Shown here: positions 1 to 22,708 of the stretch, one piece after another
How positions within the stretch are numbered: the stretch's first letter is position 1
How the letters are laid out: every line of letters starts with the position of its first letter
NCBI GenBank assembly: GCA_963924555.1
Contig: OZ004594.1
Location: 2,945,563 to 3,009,562 of the forward strand
Reading direction: 5' to 3'
From: Crambe crambe
Lineage: Eukaryota > Porifera > Demospongiae > Poecilosclerida > Crambeidae
Length of the DNA stretch: 64,000 nucleotides
The notes under the pieces: model-generated
What the model saw: only the letters and a program-made list of their open reading frames with translations
What the model was told of the DNA's origin: nothing
The model's database searches: none
Made by a program: the position numbers and the translations under genes

Positions 1-150
1 TAACTACCTAGGAATTTAGATGCTACAATCTTATGCAGATTGTCTAGCAAGCTAAGAATAACAAGATTAAAGTAAAAGAATAAACTACAATGCGGTTACA
101 ATAACGAACCTCGATCCACCACAATAAAGAAGGTGCTCGCAGCTACTAAC

Positions 151-313
151 CTTTCTGATAGAAAATGGCGCTTCCTCCTCGCTCTTTCCTGCTGGCATTC
201 ATCTGGTCGTCTTGAGAAGTGAAATCTACTTCAGGACCTGGAGCCGGGCTAACGCGGACCAGAGTGGAACGCGAAGTGGATCCACCTGTCGAGAATATCG
301 AGCCCAAGGACAT
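151..313 (-). CDS. First coding exon of an unidentified gene (partial)
   Basis: On the minus strand an ATG at 313-311 opens a frame of 54 codons plus one base. It ends at a good splice donor (AAAG then GTTAGT) at 150-149. An in-frame TAA lies five codons upstream of the ATG, which supports this start. The peptide begins MSLGSIFSTGG and later reads EVDFTSQDDQMNASRKERGG; it is polar and I do not recognise the family. The remaining exons would lie left of the window. A 61-codon plus-strand frame overlaps but has no splice context and is probably a shadow. The ATGGCG sequence near 165 resembles promoter elements seen elsewhere in the window. Confidence 0.4.
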
Positions 314-793
314 TGCTACTGCGAGTTATCGTCTATTGGTCCAAATAAGTGTTGAATTCATCCACGGTAAGCTGCTACCTGGTGCAGAATTTCAACACTT
401 CTAGGCCTAGATTACTTTAAAGCTTTGACGTGTCAAATATGCACTGATGCGTGAAAAAGGTGGGCGGCGGTCTCTTCCAAAGGCGTGGCTAGGTATTTTA
501 ATTAATGATGGTACAATTGTACAACTGTAATACATTTACACATAGTGAACAGATGCAATGAGATATACAATGCATTGAAAATTTGTTGTGTAAGTTGGCA
601 CAAATTTGTCGGTTTATGCTAAACAGTCACTGAACTATATGTAGAGCATGGAAAAAGAAAAAAACTAAATTGTTAATCCTACCATAGCATAATTATATAC
701 AATGTTATGATAATAAAATGTTTTTGCTAAAGTATGACTTCCACCTCGTGAGAGAAGGTGAAATTATAAAGTCTTCAAGCTTTGATGAAGGGT
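314..793. other. Intergenic, no gene seen
   Basis: AT-rich sequence between the start of the unidentified minus-strand gene and the 3' end of the protein kinase C gene. No open frame with splice support was found. AATAAA-like sequences for the kinase transcript should be read on the minus strand here, but none stands out. Confidence 0.5.
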
Positions 794-12098
<11,305 letters not shown>

Positions 12099-12446
12099 TT
12101 TTGTTTCTTTTTTTCAAGGGAGTGAGAGTTTTGAAAACTGGAAAAATCTCTTCGACACTTTCAGAGAGGAGCTAGAGTTCTCTAATACCGTACACACCAC
12201 TCAAAACACCAACTGTACCACCGTAAGACTTTTTCTTCAACCGCCAGCAGTCGCCAAGTGGGTGTACGAAATCATGTCATTGGCCTGGGGGGCGGAGTCG
12301 AACATTTTTTGGGGCGGGGCGTTCTTCCAATTAGACAGAATTGAATTTAAAATTTTGTTTCCCGGGTGACACCAACAAAATCCAAACATACCCCAACCAG
12401 TGCAGCTAGCCTGTCGACCAGTGATCAATCCAAGAACTAACGAGCC
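12099..12446. promoter_or_regulatory. Bidirectional promoter region, protein kinase C / DRC3
   Basis: Only 348 bp separate the two divergent start codons. The stretch 12285-12330 contains GGGGCGGAG and GGGGCGGGGCG (GC boxes) followed by CTTCCAATT (a CCAAT-like site). No TATA box is obvious. This is an inferred shared promoter; the transcription start sites are unknown. Confidence 0.5.
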
Positions 12447-15400
12447 ATGAGCCGTCTCTACGATTCCATAGAACCCAACGTTATAAGTGACAGCTTGCTA
12501 AGAGAATGCGTTTCCCAGCAGGGCCCTCAGGGAGAAGCTGGGAAAGTGGCCAATGCTGAAGGTATTGACTTCTCAGAGGTGCAACAGCTCCGACTGGACT
12601 TCAAAAGTTTGTCATACAGCATGATAGATTAGTCTAGCCTAATTCAGTAATTGGGAATATGCCTGCAGCAACATTATTAAGTGGGATGGGTAATTCCAAC
12701 TCTGCTGCTATAGCTAAAATCAATTGGTAAATGCTGTGTTATTGAAATAGATATTCTACGCATCGAGAATTTATGGCAGTTTACAAGCCTTCGCAAGTTG
12801 CAATTGGACAATAACATCATTGAAGAAGTGTATGGGTTAGATAAGTTGACTCACCTGGAGTGGCTTGACTTATCATTCAACAACATCGAAGTCATATCAG
12901 GTCTGGATAAACTTAAGAATCTGAAAGACTTGAGTCTGGCAAACAACAGAATACGAAAGATCGAACATATGGATTCTCTAGTGGACACTCTCCAAATTCT
13001 ATCTCTGGCTAATAATCTCATCGATGACATTAAGAATGTGAGCAGGACATTTATTTTACTGCATAGTGAGATTGGGGAGTGTAACCCCCCTTATTAGCAC
13101 TAAATCAATAGTTTTAATCCTTCCATTATGCAGATTAAATATTTACGTGAATTTGGCAAGCTCCAAACCTTGGTTTTGAAAGGGACTCCTGTGTCATTGT
13201 TGGACATCTACAAATCATTTACAGTAGCCTACATCCCCTCTCTGATCTACCTGGACTTTGATTACATCCTTGAGGATGAGGTAGCTAATTTTCTGTTTGT
13301 CAATAGTTGCTATTTTCATCCTTTATTTTTTGTGCTGTAGAGGCAAGATGCATGCGAGTCATTTGCAGATGTTCTTCAAGAAGTGGAACTCCAAGAGAGA
13401 GAAGAAAAGCGTAAGGAGGAGCACCATAGGGCAAGTGAGGAGAGACATCAATTGATGAAGGTATATAACTACAAAGAGAATGCTGGACAGTGGTCATGCA
13501 TGATAGCTGTATCCTCAAGAGAGTGAAACACCAGATACTTTTTCTCCTTGTGCATGCTGGAGGTATATCTAATGGTGATATAATTGATTTATAGTCAGCA
13601 TATGTGGATGGACTGCAAGGCTCAACATTTTTTCGATCCATGTTTGATGAAGATCAAGATAGTAAAAAAATTGAGTTAATACCAGGAGTAAGAGAGCTTA
13701 TGGTTCAGTAAGTTATTATTATTCAGTGAGCGAGTGAGCTGACTCCTCAGGTCATGACTCATTGAATATATCTAGGCCTACGTCTTGTACCTGTGGTGCA
13801 ATAGTAGCACCCTGCCATGCATGCTCAAATTGTATTTGCAATTGCAAGATCGATTTCTACAGCCTTTTAAGTGGATTGTAGGCACTAGGCTTATCTGCCT
13901 GCCACTTACATAATAAAAAATCTTTTTAAGGAGTTGAAACTCAAAATAATTAATGAATATCAGCACAAAAGCCTATAGGAATACTTGCTCACTCGCTTGC
14001 TAGCTGTGACTCAAATGTTGTATATTGCAGTGTTATATGTATGCAATTTAAGCCTTTGAATATGATATAGCTGTATCAATTGGGTAGGTTATTAGCTACT
14101 TTTAGTTTCTGCATTTGAATAATCAGGGAATTAATTAATGTACATTCATTGATACTTTCTGCTTTGAACTTGAAGATTTGAGAAGGAATTTGTTACCTGC
14201 TGTGAGCATTTGACAGAAGTGGGGCTTGATGAGAAAAAGAAACGTGACAGTGAACTTGCCTCATTCAGAAGTGCTCATGAAGAAGCTTGCAAGAAGAACC
14301 AAGCACAGTCGGTGCAAAAACTGAAGGAATATGAGGAAGCTAAAACTAGACCTTTTTCAGTATGTTTAATGTAGCCAATTATTTAATACTAGTGGAAGGA
14401 TGTGCACTCTGAAAGAGGACAAACCTCTCAACAAAATACCTTTGTCTATACAAAATAACCTCCAAAAGAGGACAAAATATAGGTCCTATTATTGGCAATA
14501 ATTATTATTGATAATAGCACAAGGTGGCCAGGGATACAACAGAAGATGAGAAAGCAACCATAGATCGACTGCAACACAGTCTCATGTGGCTGGAAATGCA
14601 ACTCGTGGAGCAGCTAGATGTAATTACAATCAACATCATCACTGCATGAGTGAGAGACATGGGATCTTTTTCTTTTGCAGGAAATCACTAAAGATTTTGA
14701 GCTGAATTACGGTGATATATTTGGCTCCTTCAAGGAGAGTATCCAATCACAGTATCCTCAATGATGTCATAATTATGGTTGTTTTTTTTTTAAATTTATT
14801 TGTTTGTTGTTGTTTTTTATTAGCTACTAAATGAAATGCAGGATTGGTTTTAATAACACTATCAGGAACGTACTAATTTTTTACAGGGAGTCCGAGTCTG
14901 GTCTGTGTTACCACAACTTTTATTTTATTATTTCCTTGATGGAGTTGCCTTTCAGCATGACTCAACTGCGGGAGCTTGAGAGCAAGCATCATGAAGCAGT
15001 CACTGAAACTGCCATTACCATTCTGGAGAAGTTCACAAAGAACGAGCTAGAAGAAGGGGAACTCCATGATGACCTCAGGACGGTAAGAGTTGAGATACAC
15101 AGTCCTATAACTTTTGGAGAATAAGCCTGAAATAAAGTGATAAATAATTCATGATACACTTTTCAGATAGGACACCTCTCTTTATCATTATAGTACTGAG
15201 TGCAGTGAGTGTAGTTTTTGAACCCATCAAACACAAAATGAATGATAGATTCATTCTTATAATTCTACATGCACTTTCTGCAGTTTTTTGTGGATAAAGA
15301 CACTCTAGTGAGTGCCCTCAATACAGCCCACGACACCCACTTGCTTGCTGTGGACAACAAAGAAGACAGTATCTCCCAGAAGATGAATAAAGAACTCACA

Positions 15401-15541
15401 ACCTTACTGGAAGAGATCCAGTCAGTTGAATTGGCCAGAAATAGGAGAAAAGTGGTAGAGATTGAAAAGTACATTGAGAACGAGAGAAGTAAGCTTGGAA
15501 ATGCTGATCTAATATCTCCTCACTCGATAACTGCAGCTTAG
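12447..15541 (+). CDS. DRC3: Dynein regulatory complex subunit 3 (LRRC48), 10 exons, complete
   Basis: Subunit of the nexin-dynein regulatory complex of motile cilia, which links outer doublets and controls dynein. Exons: 12447-12606, 12751-13037, 13134-13280, 13341-13460, 13595-13707, 14176-14359, 14518-14619, 14681-14751, 14956-15082, 15284-15541. Phases join without error to a protein of 522 residues, against about 523 in human. The N-terminus MSRLYDSIEPNVISD is family-typical. Residues of about 40-190 form leucine-rich repeats (KLQLDNNIIEEVYGLDKL, LSLANNRIRKI), followed by an LRR cap and long charged helical and coiled-coil segments (EVELQEREEKRKEEHH). The C-terminus has the conserved FVDKDTLVSALNTAHDTHLL segment. 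Intron 5 holds a dispersed repeat also present at 44 kb. It pairs divergently with the kinase gene. Confidence 0.95.
13715..14032 (+). repeat. Dispersed repeat, DRC3-intron copy
   Basis: Starts near TTATTCAGTGAGCGAGTGAG and ends near the GTTGTATATTGC phrase. It shares many blocks in the same order with 44012-44651: CTGACTC, GGTCATGACTCATTGAA, CAATAGTAGC, TTGCAATTGC, GATTTCTACA, TGGATTGTAGGCACTAG, and a final CTCACTCGCTTGCTAGCTGT. The first and last blocks are roughly inverted (GCGAG versus CTCGC), as in short inverted-repeat elements. No coding capacity. Confidence 0.65.
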
Positions 15542-15780
15542 TCTTAGGCTTATTCAAGTATGTATAACTCTGCTCATTTTCAGCTCATATTATAATTTGG
15601 TTGCTGAAATTAAAAAAAAAAATTCAATAACTTAATGAATGAGATACAGACATTAAAATTGGATAATCTAGTGAATGTAACGGATAAATATTATAGCTTA
15701 TTAGCTAATATCAATACACAAAATTAAAAAAAAAAAATTACCAAAAATATTGACTACTATAACCATAATAATCTGGAATA

Positions 15781-17599
15781 CTATGTATTGATAAATTGCT
15801 TCAGAGCTGTTTTTAGCCGATTCGGTAAAGGTAGTTCGTCAGTTTTCTTAGCATTACCTAGCCACGATGAGAGCTGTTGCATGCACAGTTCCTGAAGATT
15901 AATGTTCACTCTTGTCACTGCAAAAAGAGTAGAATATTCTGGATTGTAAGGAATACTGAACACCTTAGTAAGATAGGCTCATGTGCTAAGTTACTTTTAA
16001 ACACACTCAAATATACCACAACACTGTCATACTGCCAATGCATGCTTTTCTGTTTGATCATTATCCCAAAATTAATTAATTTAATCATCTCATTGTATGC
16101 AGGGTCTTACTCTTGGGGTCTAGTGACAATGGCCTACTGAAAATAAACAAACCAAACCAGACTGTATTATACCACATCATTATGTCAAGAAGACTCTCAA
16201 AATCTTTGAGCCACCTAGTCACTGAAAACCAGAAACCTGACAGAAGATATCACTCAAACTTCTATTGCCTAAAACCTAGAGACCCATCGATTGTTAACAG
16301 GTTGTACAATATAACCTTCTAGCAGCACTTGCCAAAAAACATACATTTCTGAAAGAGAATGGAAAGCTTGACCATTAATCCTCTTAGCAAACTTGGCTAT
16401 GATGGATAAATGACCTCAGAGTCCAGGGTTCTAGCCGGGATGAATGCAAAGAGTGGGGGTGTAGGCAATAAGGGGGTCCAAAAACGTGAAAGCTAGGGAG
16501 TGTATATATATATATTCCAAATTCAGGCAGGGGAAGGGAGAAATAGAGTGGAGGAGCAACTCTTTGGGTTAAGTAGTACTTGTAAACCAGATGGAGGGTC
16601 GTAGGCGATTGGATGATTATTGATGTAGAACAAATTGTGGATTATTGGCAACCTATCAGCAAATTCAAGCCTACAGAATTTGGTCAAGAAAGAAAGTCTC
16701 GGACATTGACACTGGGTTTTAAATACAAATGTCATTTGGAAAATAAACGGAGGCTAAAGTAAATCAATACCATTTTAATACACGACTACCAAAACGGTTG
16801 GCTCTCCCACAGAGTGTTTATACACAACACAACAGTACAGTAGTGTTAATAGCAAACAATACCAGGACCCCAGGTCACCATTGAGAAGTTAATTAGATTT
16901 GAGGGACCAATAGACCATACCAGCTCTGGTGATGACTGTTGACTTGCAATTAGCATAGTGGTCCACAACTGGATATATATCATGTCCCTTCTCATATACA
17001 TTCTCTGCTGCCAGTCCTTGGTACTTCCCATTCACAAAGAACATGAGATTTCCATCAATTGAGAGTCTTAAACCTAATTTATCTCCCACTCTGAGTCCAT
17101 CTAGATTTGTGTAACCATACTGCTTCTCCTGAGCGTTCTGATTGTTATGTAATCTATTGTGTATTTTATCTGAGCTCCAAACACAGTGATGATTAGCTTC
17201 TGGTGAGTATCGGGGAATGTTATTGACTTGAATACTGTGTCCTGTCTTGTATTTCGCTACACCCAGCTTTAACGTCCCTGACCATCCTGTACCGTAATCT
17301 GCTAAAGTTACTTCAAACTCTGCTGTGCCTTTGAGTGGTTTGGCTCCATAAGCTACACCATGGGCATAGTGGAGGGTGGGGTCTTTTTTCTCTGCCTTCA
17401 GGTCATTCTGTGAAATCTTTATCTGCTGTGAGCAAATGTTGTGGAAACCGAATTGAATTGCCTGTGGTAGGATGAATGTTTTGCTCGGATTTTCTTCAGA
17501 TGCTTCTTCCACAGCGCTGAGACTCTGTTTATAATGATTGGAGTCTGGTAGAGGAGAGTCTGGTCTAGGCGAGGGTGTATCTGGGTACTTGCCGTTCAT
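15781..17599 (-). CDS. NEURL2: Neuralized-like protein with SOCS box, 2 exons
   Basis: Predicted substrate adaptor of a cullin-RING ubiquitin ligase. Exon 1 is 17599-16921 (donor GTATGG) and exon 2 is 15917-15781 (acceptor TTTTTGCAG), joined in phase 1 to give 271 residues. Residues of about 65-225 form a neuralized homology repeat: HYAHGVAYGAKPLKGTAEF, then YGTGWSGTLKLGV and FFVNGKYQG. The second exon supplies a SOCS box, LQELCMQQLSSWL followed by LPLPNRLKTALKQF. That order (one repeat plus SOCS box) is the NEURL2/Ozz layout. I chose the ATG that starts MNGKYPDTP. An in-frame ATG 33 codons upstream (17698) would add a hydrophobic leader and is probably 5' untranslated sequence. It lies divergent to IFT56, 134 bp away. 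Confidence 0.88.
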
Positions 17600-17733
17600 T
17601 TTTTTCGAAGTAATAAAAATTTCAAAATTACTTCTGAAGGTAGTATAATACAGGTAATTGGAGAACGGTATCAAGGCAACAGACCAAAAGATAAACAATG
17701 CAATGGGTGTGTTAATGAGAATAGTCTAAGATA

Positions 17734-20262
17734 ATGGTGAGTTTTTTCTAGCTAGCTAGCTACTTTTTTCTTTTCACGTAGCCTTTTTTTTTTCGTAGAA
17801 TCTTTCTCGTTCCAAGCCAGCTGCTGGTGGGGCATTAACCAGTGGAGGAGCTGCACTCAAAGATAAGAAGAAAAAGAAGCTTCCCAAATTGGAGGAGTTT
17901 GTCGTTACTAGAGATTACGTGGGAGCAATGACTCTTCTTGATGTAAAGCATAATCCTTTTATATCTAGTCACTGATTTGAATAGCACCTTATTGTGTAGT
18001 TTTCTCGAACTTCAAGTGAAGATAATAAGCAACAGCAGATGTGCAGCCTTTGGATGGCTTACTGTGCTTTTCATAATGGCAATTATCGGAAAGCCAAAAC
18101 AGTAAGTTTGTTATTTACTAGCTAGCTAGCTAGCTATGTGTGATATCAATTCTTTATGCATAGGAGTTTGAAGCAGTTGATAAAACGAAGGATGATATAC
18201 AATGCAATTTGGCTTGTTGCTACTTCATGCTCGGCTTGTATAAGGAGGCAAGCGAAGCTTGTGAAGCGGGTATGATTAATAATAGTGGAAACAAGGATAC
18301 CCCCTATTTTTACGACCTATATCAATGATGCTATAGCCCCCGACAGCTGTCTGAAAAACAGGCTACAGTTTCATCTTTCATACAAAGTAAGTCGATATTT
18401 AAGTTTGTTTGATTTACATAATAATCTTATTTATTCCCACTTCAGTTCAATGATGAACAAAAATTGATGGGATATCATCAGAAATTGCAGAATATCATAG
18501 AGGATCAGCTCAGTCTGGCTGCTATTCATTACCTCCGCACTCACTATCAAGAAGCCATTGATATTTATAAAAAAATACTATTGGATAACAGGTAAAGTGG
18601 TAAAGTTACAGGAGGTACCTTTGTATCATTTGTATGTTATTCAGGGAAATGCTAGCTTTGAATGTATATTTGGCCATGTGTTACCACAAACTGGATTACT
18701 ACGACGTATCGCAGGAGGTATTGGCTGGTTATGTGCAACAGAACCCTGACAGTGCCATTGCCATTAACCTCAAAGCCTGCAACTATTACAAGCTCTACAA
18801 TGGAAAAGCTGCAGAGGTAGTTAGTTAGTCAGTGGTGTATTCACTGCTTGTGTATTTGAACAAAACTATAAATTAGCTAGCATGTGAATATTTCCCTGGA
18901 TTTGTGGCTACAATAATTATTATCAATACTATTATACAGGCGGAGTTGAAGGTATTGATGGATATGTCCACATCAACCTTCACATTTGCAAAGGAACTAC
19001 TGAGACATAACTTGGTGAGCGACTACACTATTTTGACATAGTCAGACTGTCCAATATTTGTACACTGTAGGTTATCTTTCGATCAGGAGAGGGGGCTCTC
19101 CAGGTTCTCCCACCATTGGTAGGAGTCATCCCTGAGGCAAAGCTCAATCTTGCTATTTATCACCTCAAAAATGGTTAGCTAGTCACATGCTAAAGAATAA
19201 GGCTATGATAATGATTAATTGCACAGAAAATATTGATGAAGCGTACAAACTGATTCAAGATCTTGAGCCCAGTAGTCCACAAGAGTACATTTTGAAAGCT
19301 GTGGCTAACACTATGATAGGACAAGAGAGAGGTTCAGTAAGTTAATTTTACAGTGAAACTTTATTATACATTGACTACCTAAGCTTCTCTCCTCTTCGTA
19401 GCAAGAGAACCTGCGCTTGGCTCAGCAGTATTTCCAGTTAGTAGGTAGTTCAGGCAGTGAATGTGGTAAGTATGCAAATCTTCCCTTAATGAAATCTTGT
19501 CCTCAATTCATTAATATCATCTTCTTATTAGACACCATTCCTGGACGTCAATGTATGGCCTCCTGTTTCTTCCTTCTACGGCAATTTGATGATGTATTGA
19601 TATATCTGAACTCTGTAAAGGTAAGCTGTACTAACCTTGGATATACCTAGCACACATAGCCTTATATATTCATTTTACCACAGAGTTATTTCTTCAATAT
19701 GGATTCTTTCAACTTCAACTATGCCCAGGCCAAGGCAGCCACTGGTAGCTATCAGGAGGCAGAGGAAGTCTTCATGCTCATCAACTCTGAAAAGTTCAAG
19801 AACGACTACGTCTACATCAGCTGGCTGGCAAGATGCTGTAAGCTTCCGCCATGTTACCTTCATGTATCTACTATCACTGTTTTGTTTCTTGCCATCATAG
19901 TCATAATGAACCGTAAACCACAACAGGCTTGGGAACTGTATCTAAAGATGGAGACATCAGGTGAATCCTTCAACCTCCTCCAACTCATAGCCAATGACTG
20001 CTACAAAATGGGCCAGTTCCTCTACTCTGCTAAAGCCTTTGACGTCTTAGAGAGACTGGATCCCAACCCCGAGTACTGGGAAGGGAAGAGGGGTGCATGC
20101 GTAGGGGTACTTCAGCTTGTGATTGCTGGACACGAGCCAAAGGATAGCCTGAATGACATAGCACAGATCCTCCGAAATACGTCCCAACCACAAGCAGAGC
20201 TGATCCTTGTTGGCATTAGGAAATGGGCCAGAGATAACAGAGTCAACATACCAGGACTTTAG
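17734..20262 (+). CDS. IFT56: Intraflagellar transport protein 56 (TTC26), 14 exons, complete
   Basis: TPR subunit of IFT complex B, needed for ciliary transport of motility proteins. Exons: 17734-17736, 17799-17942, 18000-18101, 18164-18269, 18337-18386, 18446-18591, 18645-18816, 18940-19014, 19071-19173, 19227-19336, 19402-19465, 19532-19620, 19684-19837, 19901-20262. The product is 559 residues, close to the vertebrate protein, and diagnostic segments are near identical: [68 protein letters not shown]. The first coding exon consists only of the ATG, directly followed by GTGAGT, and the second starts NLSRSKPA. Introns are mostly under 130 bp. It pairs divergently with NEURL2 and converges on the sialidase-like gene (85 bp between stop codons). 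Confidence 0.95.
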
Positions 20263-20347
20263 AAAGTGGGAATTGTATCATTACTGGATTATACACTCAA
20301 GAAGTATATTAATATCACACATCATAATTATCTAAAACTTACAAAAA

Positions 20348-22617
20348 TTATTTCTCATATATCCAGCTCTCTTTAAATTTGACATATTTGATTGTCTCCC
20401 TATTATAAGTATAAGAAACATGGATGTATCCATCCTGAGTCTGTAGCAAGGAAGGGTAACTATATTCCACTGATTTCTCTCCATTTAGTGGCGTGTACTC
20501 CAAATCTCTGTAAGATGGCCATGTTTCTCCTCCATCTTTAGAGACAGCGATTCGGATCTGATTTCTTCCCTTTGTAGTGGGATTGAATACAATAGCCATG
20601 TTGCCACTGGATAGCATGGAGGCTTGGATAGCAGCATTATTGTTAGGAAGTACTGTTTTCTTAGGTGTCGTCCACGAGTATGCTTCGTCATTCGAAGAGG
20701 CCGAATAGATATGCTCTGCCCGGCGATCCCTGAAGAATGCTTTCAGAAATTGCCGGTCTGGGGCTGGTCTGACCACAGAGGGCTGGACCAAGTAGTTAGA
20801 GTTTGCCACTGGGTAGCCCTTCCAGTTGACATGGTCTGTGCTCAGCTTCATGGCAGAATACTGGTTCTCATCACCATCCACTATACATAAAAAGTCTGGC
20901 TAATTCAAGGATCTCCTTAATTACTACAGTAGCTATAAGTATAAAAGCTTATTGGATTTAGACCCTGAAATAATGTTTCAATAATAGTCCCCTTCCTGTT
21001 ATACAGGGGCGGATTTAGGCAGTCTTCCGGAAGACAGTCAATTATGGGAAGATCAGCGTGTGTGCAGCTGATATGATAGCTCTGTGGCAGGGTGGGAAAC
21101 GCCTCTCTTTGGCTACACCGTCTACTAACCCCCCCCCCCCCCCCCCCCCCTCTCCCTCGACGATGTAGTCTAACCTCCCCCCATTTTCATCTCACTTCCA
21201 CCCCTGTCAGCTGTTTCTAATGTCACATCATGTGTCATTCTTATTTCATGTCTTATTGATGTCTAACACTTTATACTCGAAGAGACTTGGAAGCGTAATT
21301 TGTGTCTGAGAAAGAAAGGTAAGCACTTAGCAATTGGTTAGGTTTCAGCCAGTACAGGTCATTGCTAGCAGCTAGCTACAGTCTACAGAAGTGTTAGAAG
21401 CAAGGATTCGATTGGTCAAGCCCAAAATTGAAACGTAATCACAATTTGCTATACTCGAACTCGAGCATCATACGTATACGACACTTTCTGATTGATAGCC
21501 ACTCTTTTTCCCCCAAAAATAATAATTATTGGTCAGGCCTGGGCACTGGCCTTACCTGTTCCACCGCCTATGAGCTACTAGAATGCTATTAAACTTAGCT
21601 AGCTACAGGCTACAACTGGGCCATGATCAGCACCATTCTTCATCAACACCAACTTCGAAATTCTTATACCTACACTACTCTATTGTATTTATCTATGATT
21701 GTGATTGTTGTGAAATAGGCATGGCTGAGCAAACAAAGACTATCAATTTCAAGGGCTAGATCCGCCCCTGGAACCTCTGAGTAAAGGACACTTGTCCTTG
21801 TAGAGAGGTTGTCAGGTGTACTAATGCTATGGGAAAGGGGCCCAAAAAGAGAGCATCCTTTGTTGGGAGGTTGTTCTTTTCTTGGAGGGTTTTCTATCGG
21901 AAGTTCCACTGTACTTACATGAATAATAGATGGGGAAGATGAGACCACCATCTGTCACTGACTCAATAATCCTATTCCTGTCAAAGGATCCATCTTTATC
22001 GAAGAGTTCCTTGGGTTCACTCCATCGCACCCCTATCTGATCAGAGGACTGACACATCCATATGTGAGCAGTGTCTTCTCTATTACCGACATTCGCTCTA
22101 TTAGTATCTCTATGGAGAGTGGCTTTCTGCTGCGAATGGAATAAGTTCAACATGCCATTGCTCGTATCGTAATAAAGGACTGGGTTCTGGTTGGAGTAGC
22201 CCTCTCGTCTTGATACCAGAGTAGCATTAGACCACTGAGTGTCATTTGCAAGGAGGTGAGCCACAACTATGGAACACTTGTCTGCTCCCTCGCTTGTTCC
22301 GCTGAACCACGCCATGACCAAGATGCCATTCTGGGGGATGAGCTCAAGGAAGGAGGCGTGGTTGGAGTGATAGGGAGGGATCATGTAGGCATCAAATCTT
22401 CCTCCACCAACATCACGGATTTTACCTATTAATAGCATGATTGAATTATTAGTTGCCAGCTTCAGCTAGCTATTATTATTGTCAGTACATCAAACTGACT
22501 CTGTGGGCCAGCTCCATAAGACTTGAACTAACCGTCATATTCCACTGCATGTGTCCATCCACTAAGCTTTGTTAGTGCTAGAAGTCCTAGAACGAAGAGA
22601 TGCTGCAGGGTCATCAT
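20348..22617 (-). CDS. Secreted sialidase-like (BNR/Asp-box) protein, 3 exons
   Basis: Exons 22617-22533, 22425-21919 and 20880-20348 join in phase to 374 residues. The first exon encodes a hydrophobic signal peptide (MMTLQHLFVLGLLALTKLSG), so the product should enter the secretory pathway. The body resembles the BNR_2 sialidase-like family: LVMAWFSGTSEGADKCSIVV near the N-terminus, YSNQNPVLYY, and a clear Asp-box SKDGGETW at about 311-318, with weaker relatives (DQIGVRWSEP). This predicts a six-bladed beta-propeller acting on sialylated or related glycans. A full catalytic arginine triad could not be proved by eye, so enzymatic activity is an inference. The start codon is only 91 bp from that of RPL11. 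Confidence 0.82.
21004..21770. mobile_element. Element with CAGGGGCGGAT inverted ends (hAT-like), in sialidase intron 2
   Basis: The left end reads CAGGGGCGGATTTAG and the right end CTAGATCCGCCCCTG, a 15-bp inverted repeat with one mismatch. CAGGGGCGGA termini are typical of hAT-type DNA transposons. The 8-bp flanks do not match, so no target duplication is visible. The inside has a poly-C run (about 21130-21150) and no transposase frame, so it would be non-autonomous or decayed. Confidence 0.5.
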
Positions 22618-22708
22618 GATAATCTTCAAGTCTAGTATAATAGAGGGGAGTGGCTAAATTCTAGATTGCGCATGCGTAACATCCCTTGGAAAATCACGGA
22701 GAAAAGAA
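22618..22708. promoter_or_regulatory. 91-bp divergent promoter, sialidase-like / RPL11
   Basis: The two start codons lie only 91 bp apart on opposite strands, so both 5' ends and their promoters must fall here or overlap each other's coding start. The sequence contains GCGCATGCGTAAC and no TATA box. The arrangement is seen directly; shared regulation is inferred. Confidence 0.5.

Noticed and set aside
219-404. 61-codon plus-strand frame at the left edge
   Set aside because: Overlaps the minus-strand first exon, which has an upstream stop, an ATG and a good donor; the plus frame has none of these.
13300-13641. 113-codon minus-strand frame
   Set aside because: Antisense to DRC3 exons 4-5, no splice sites of its own.
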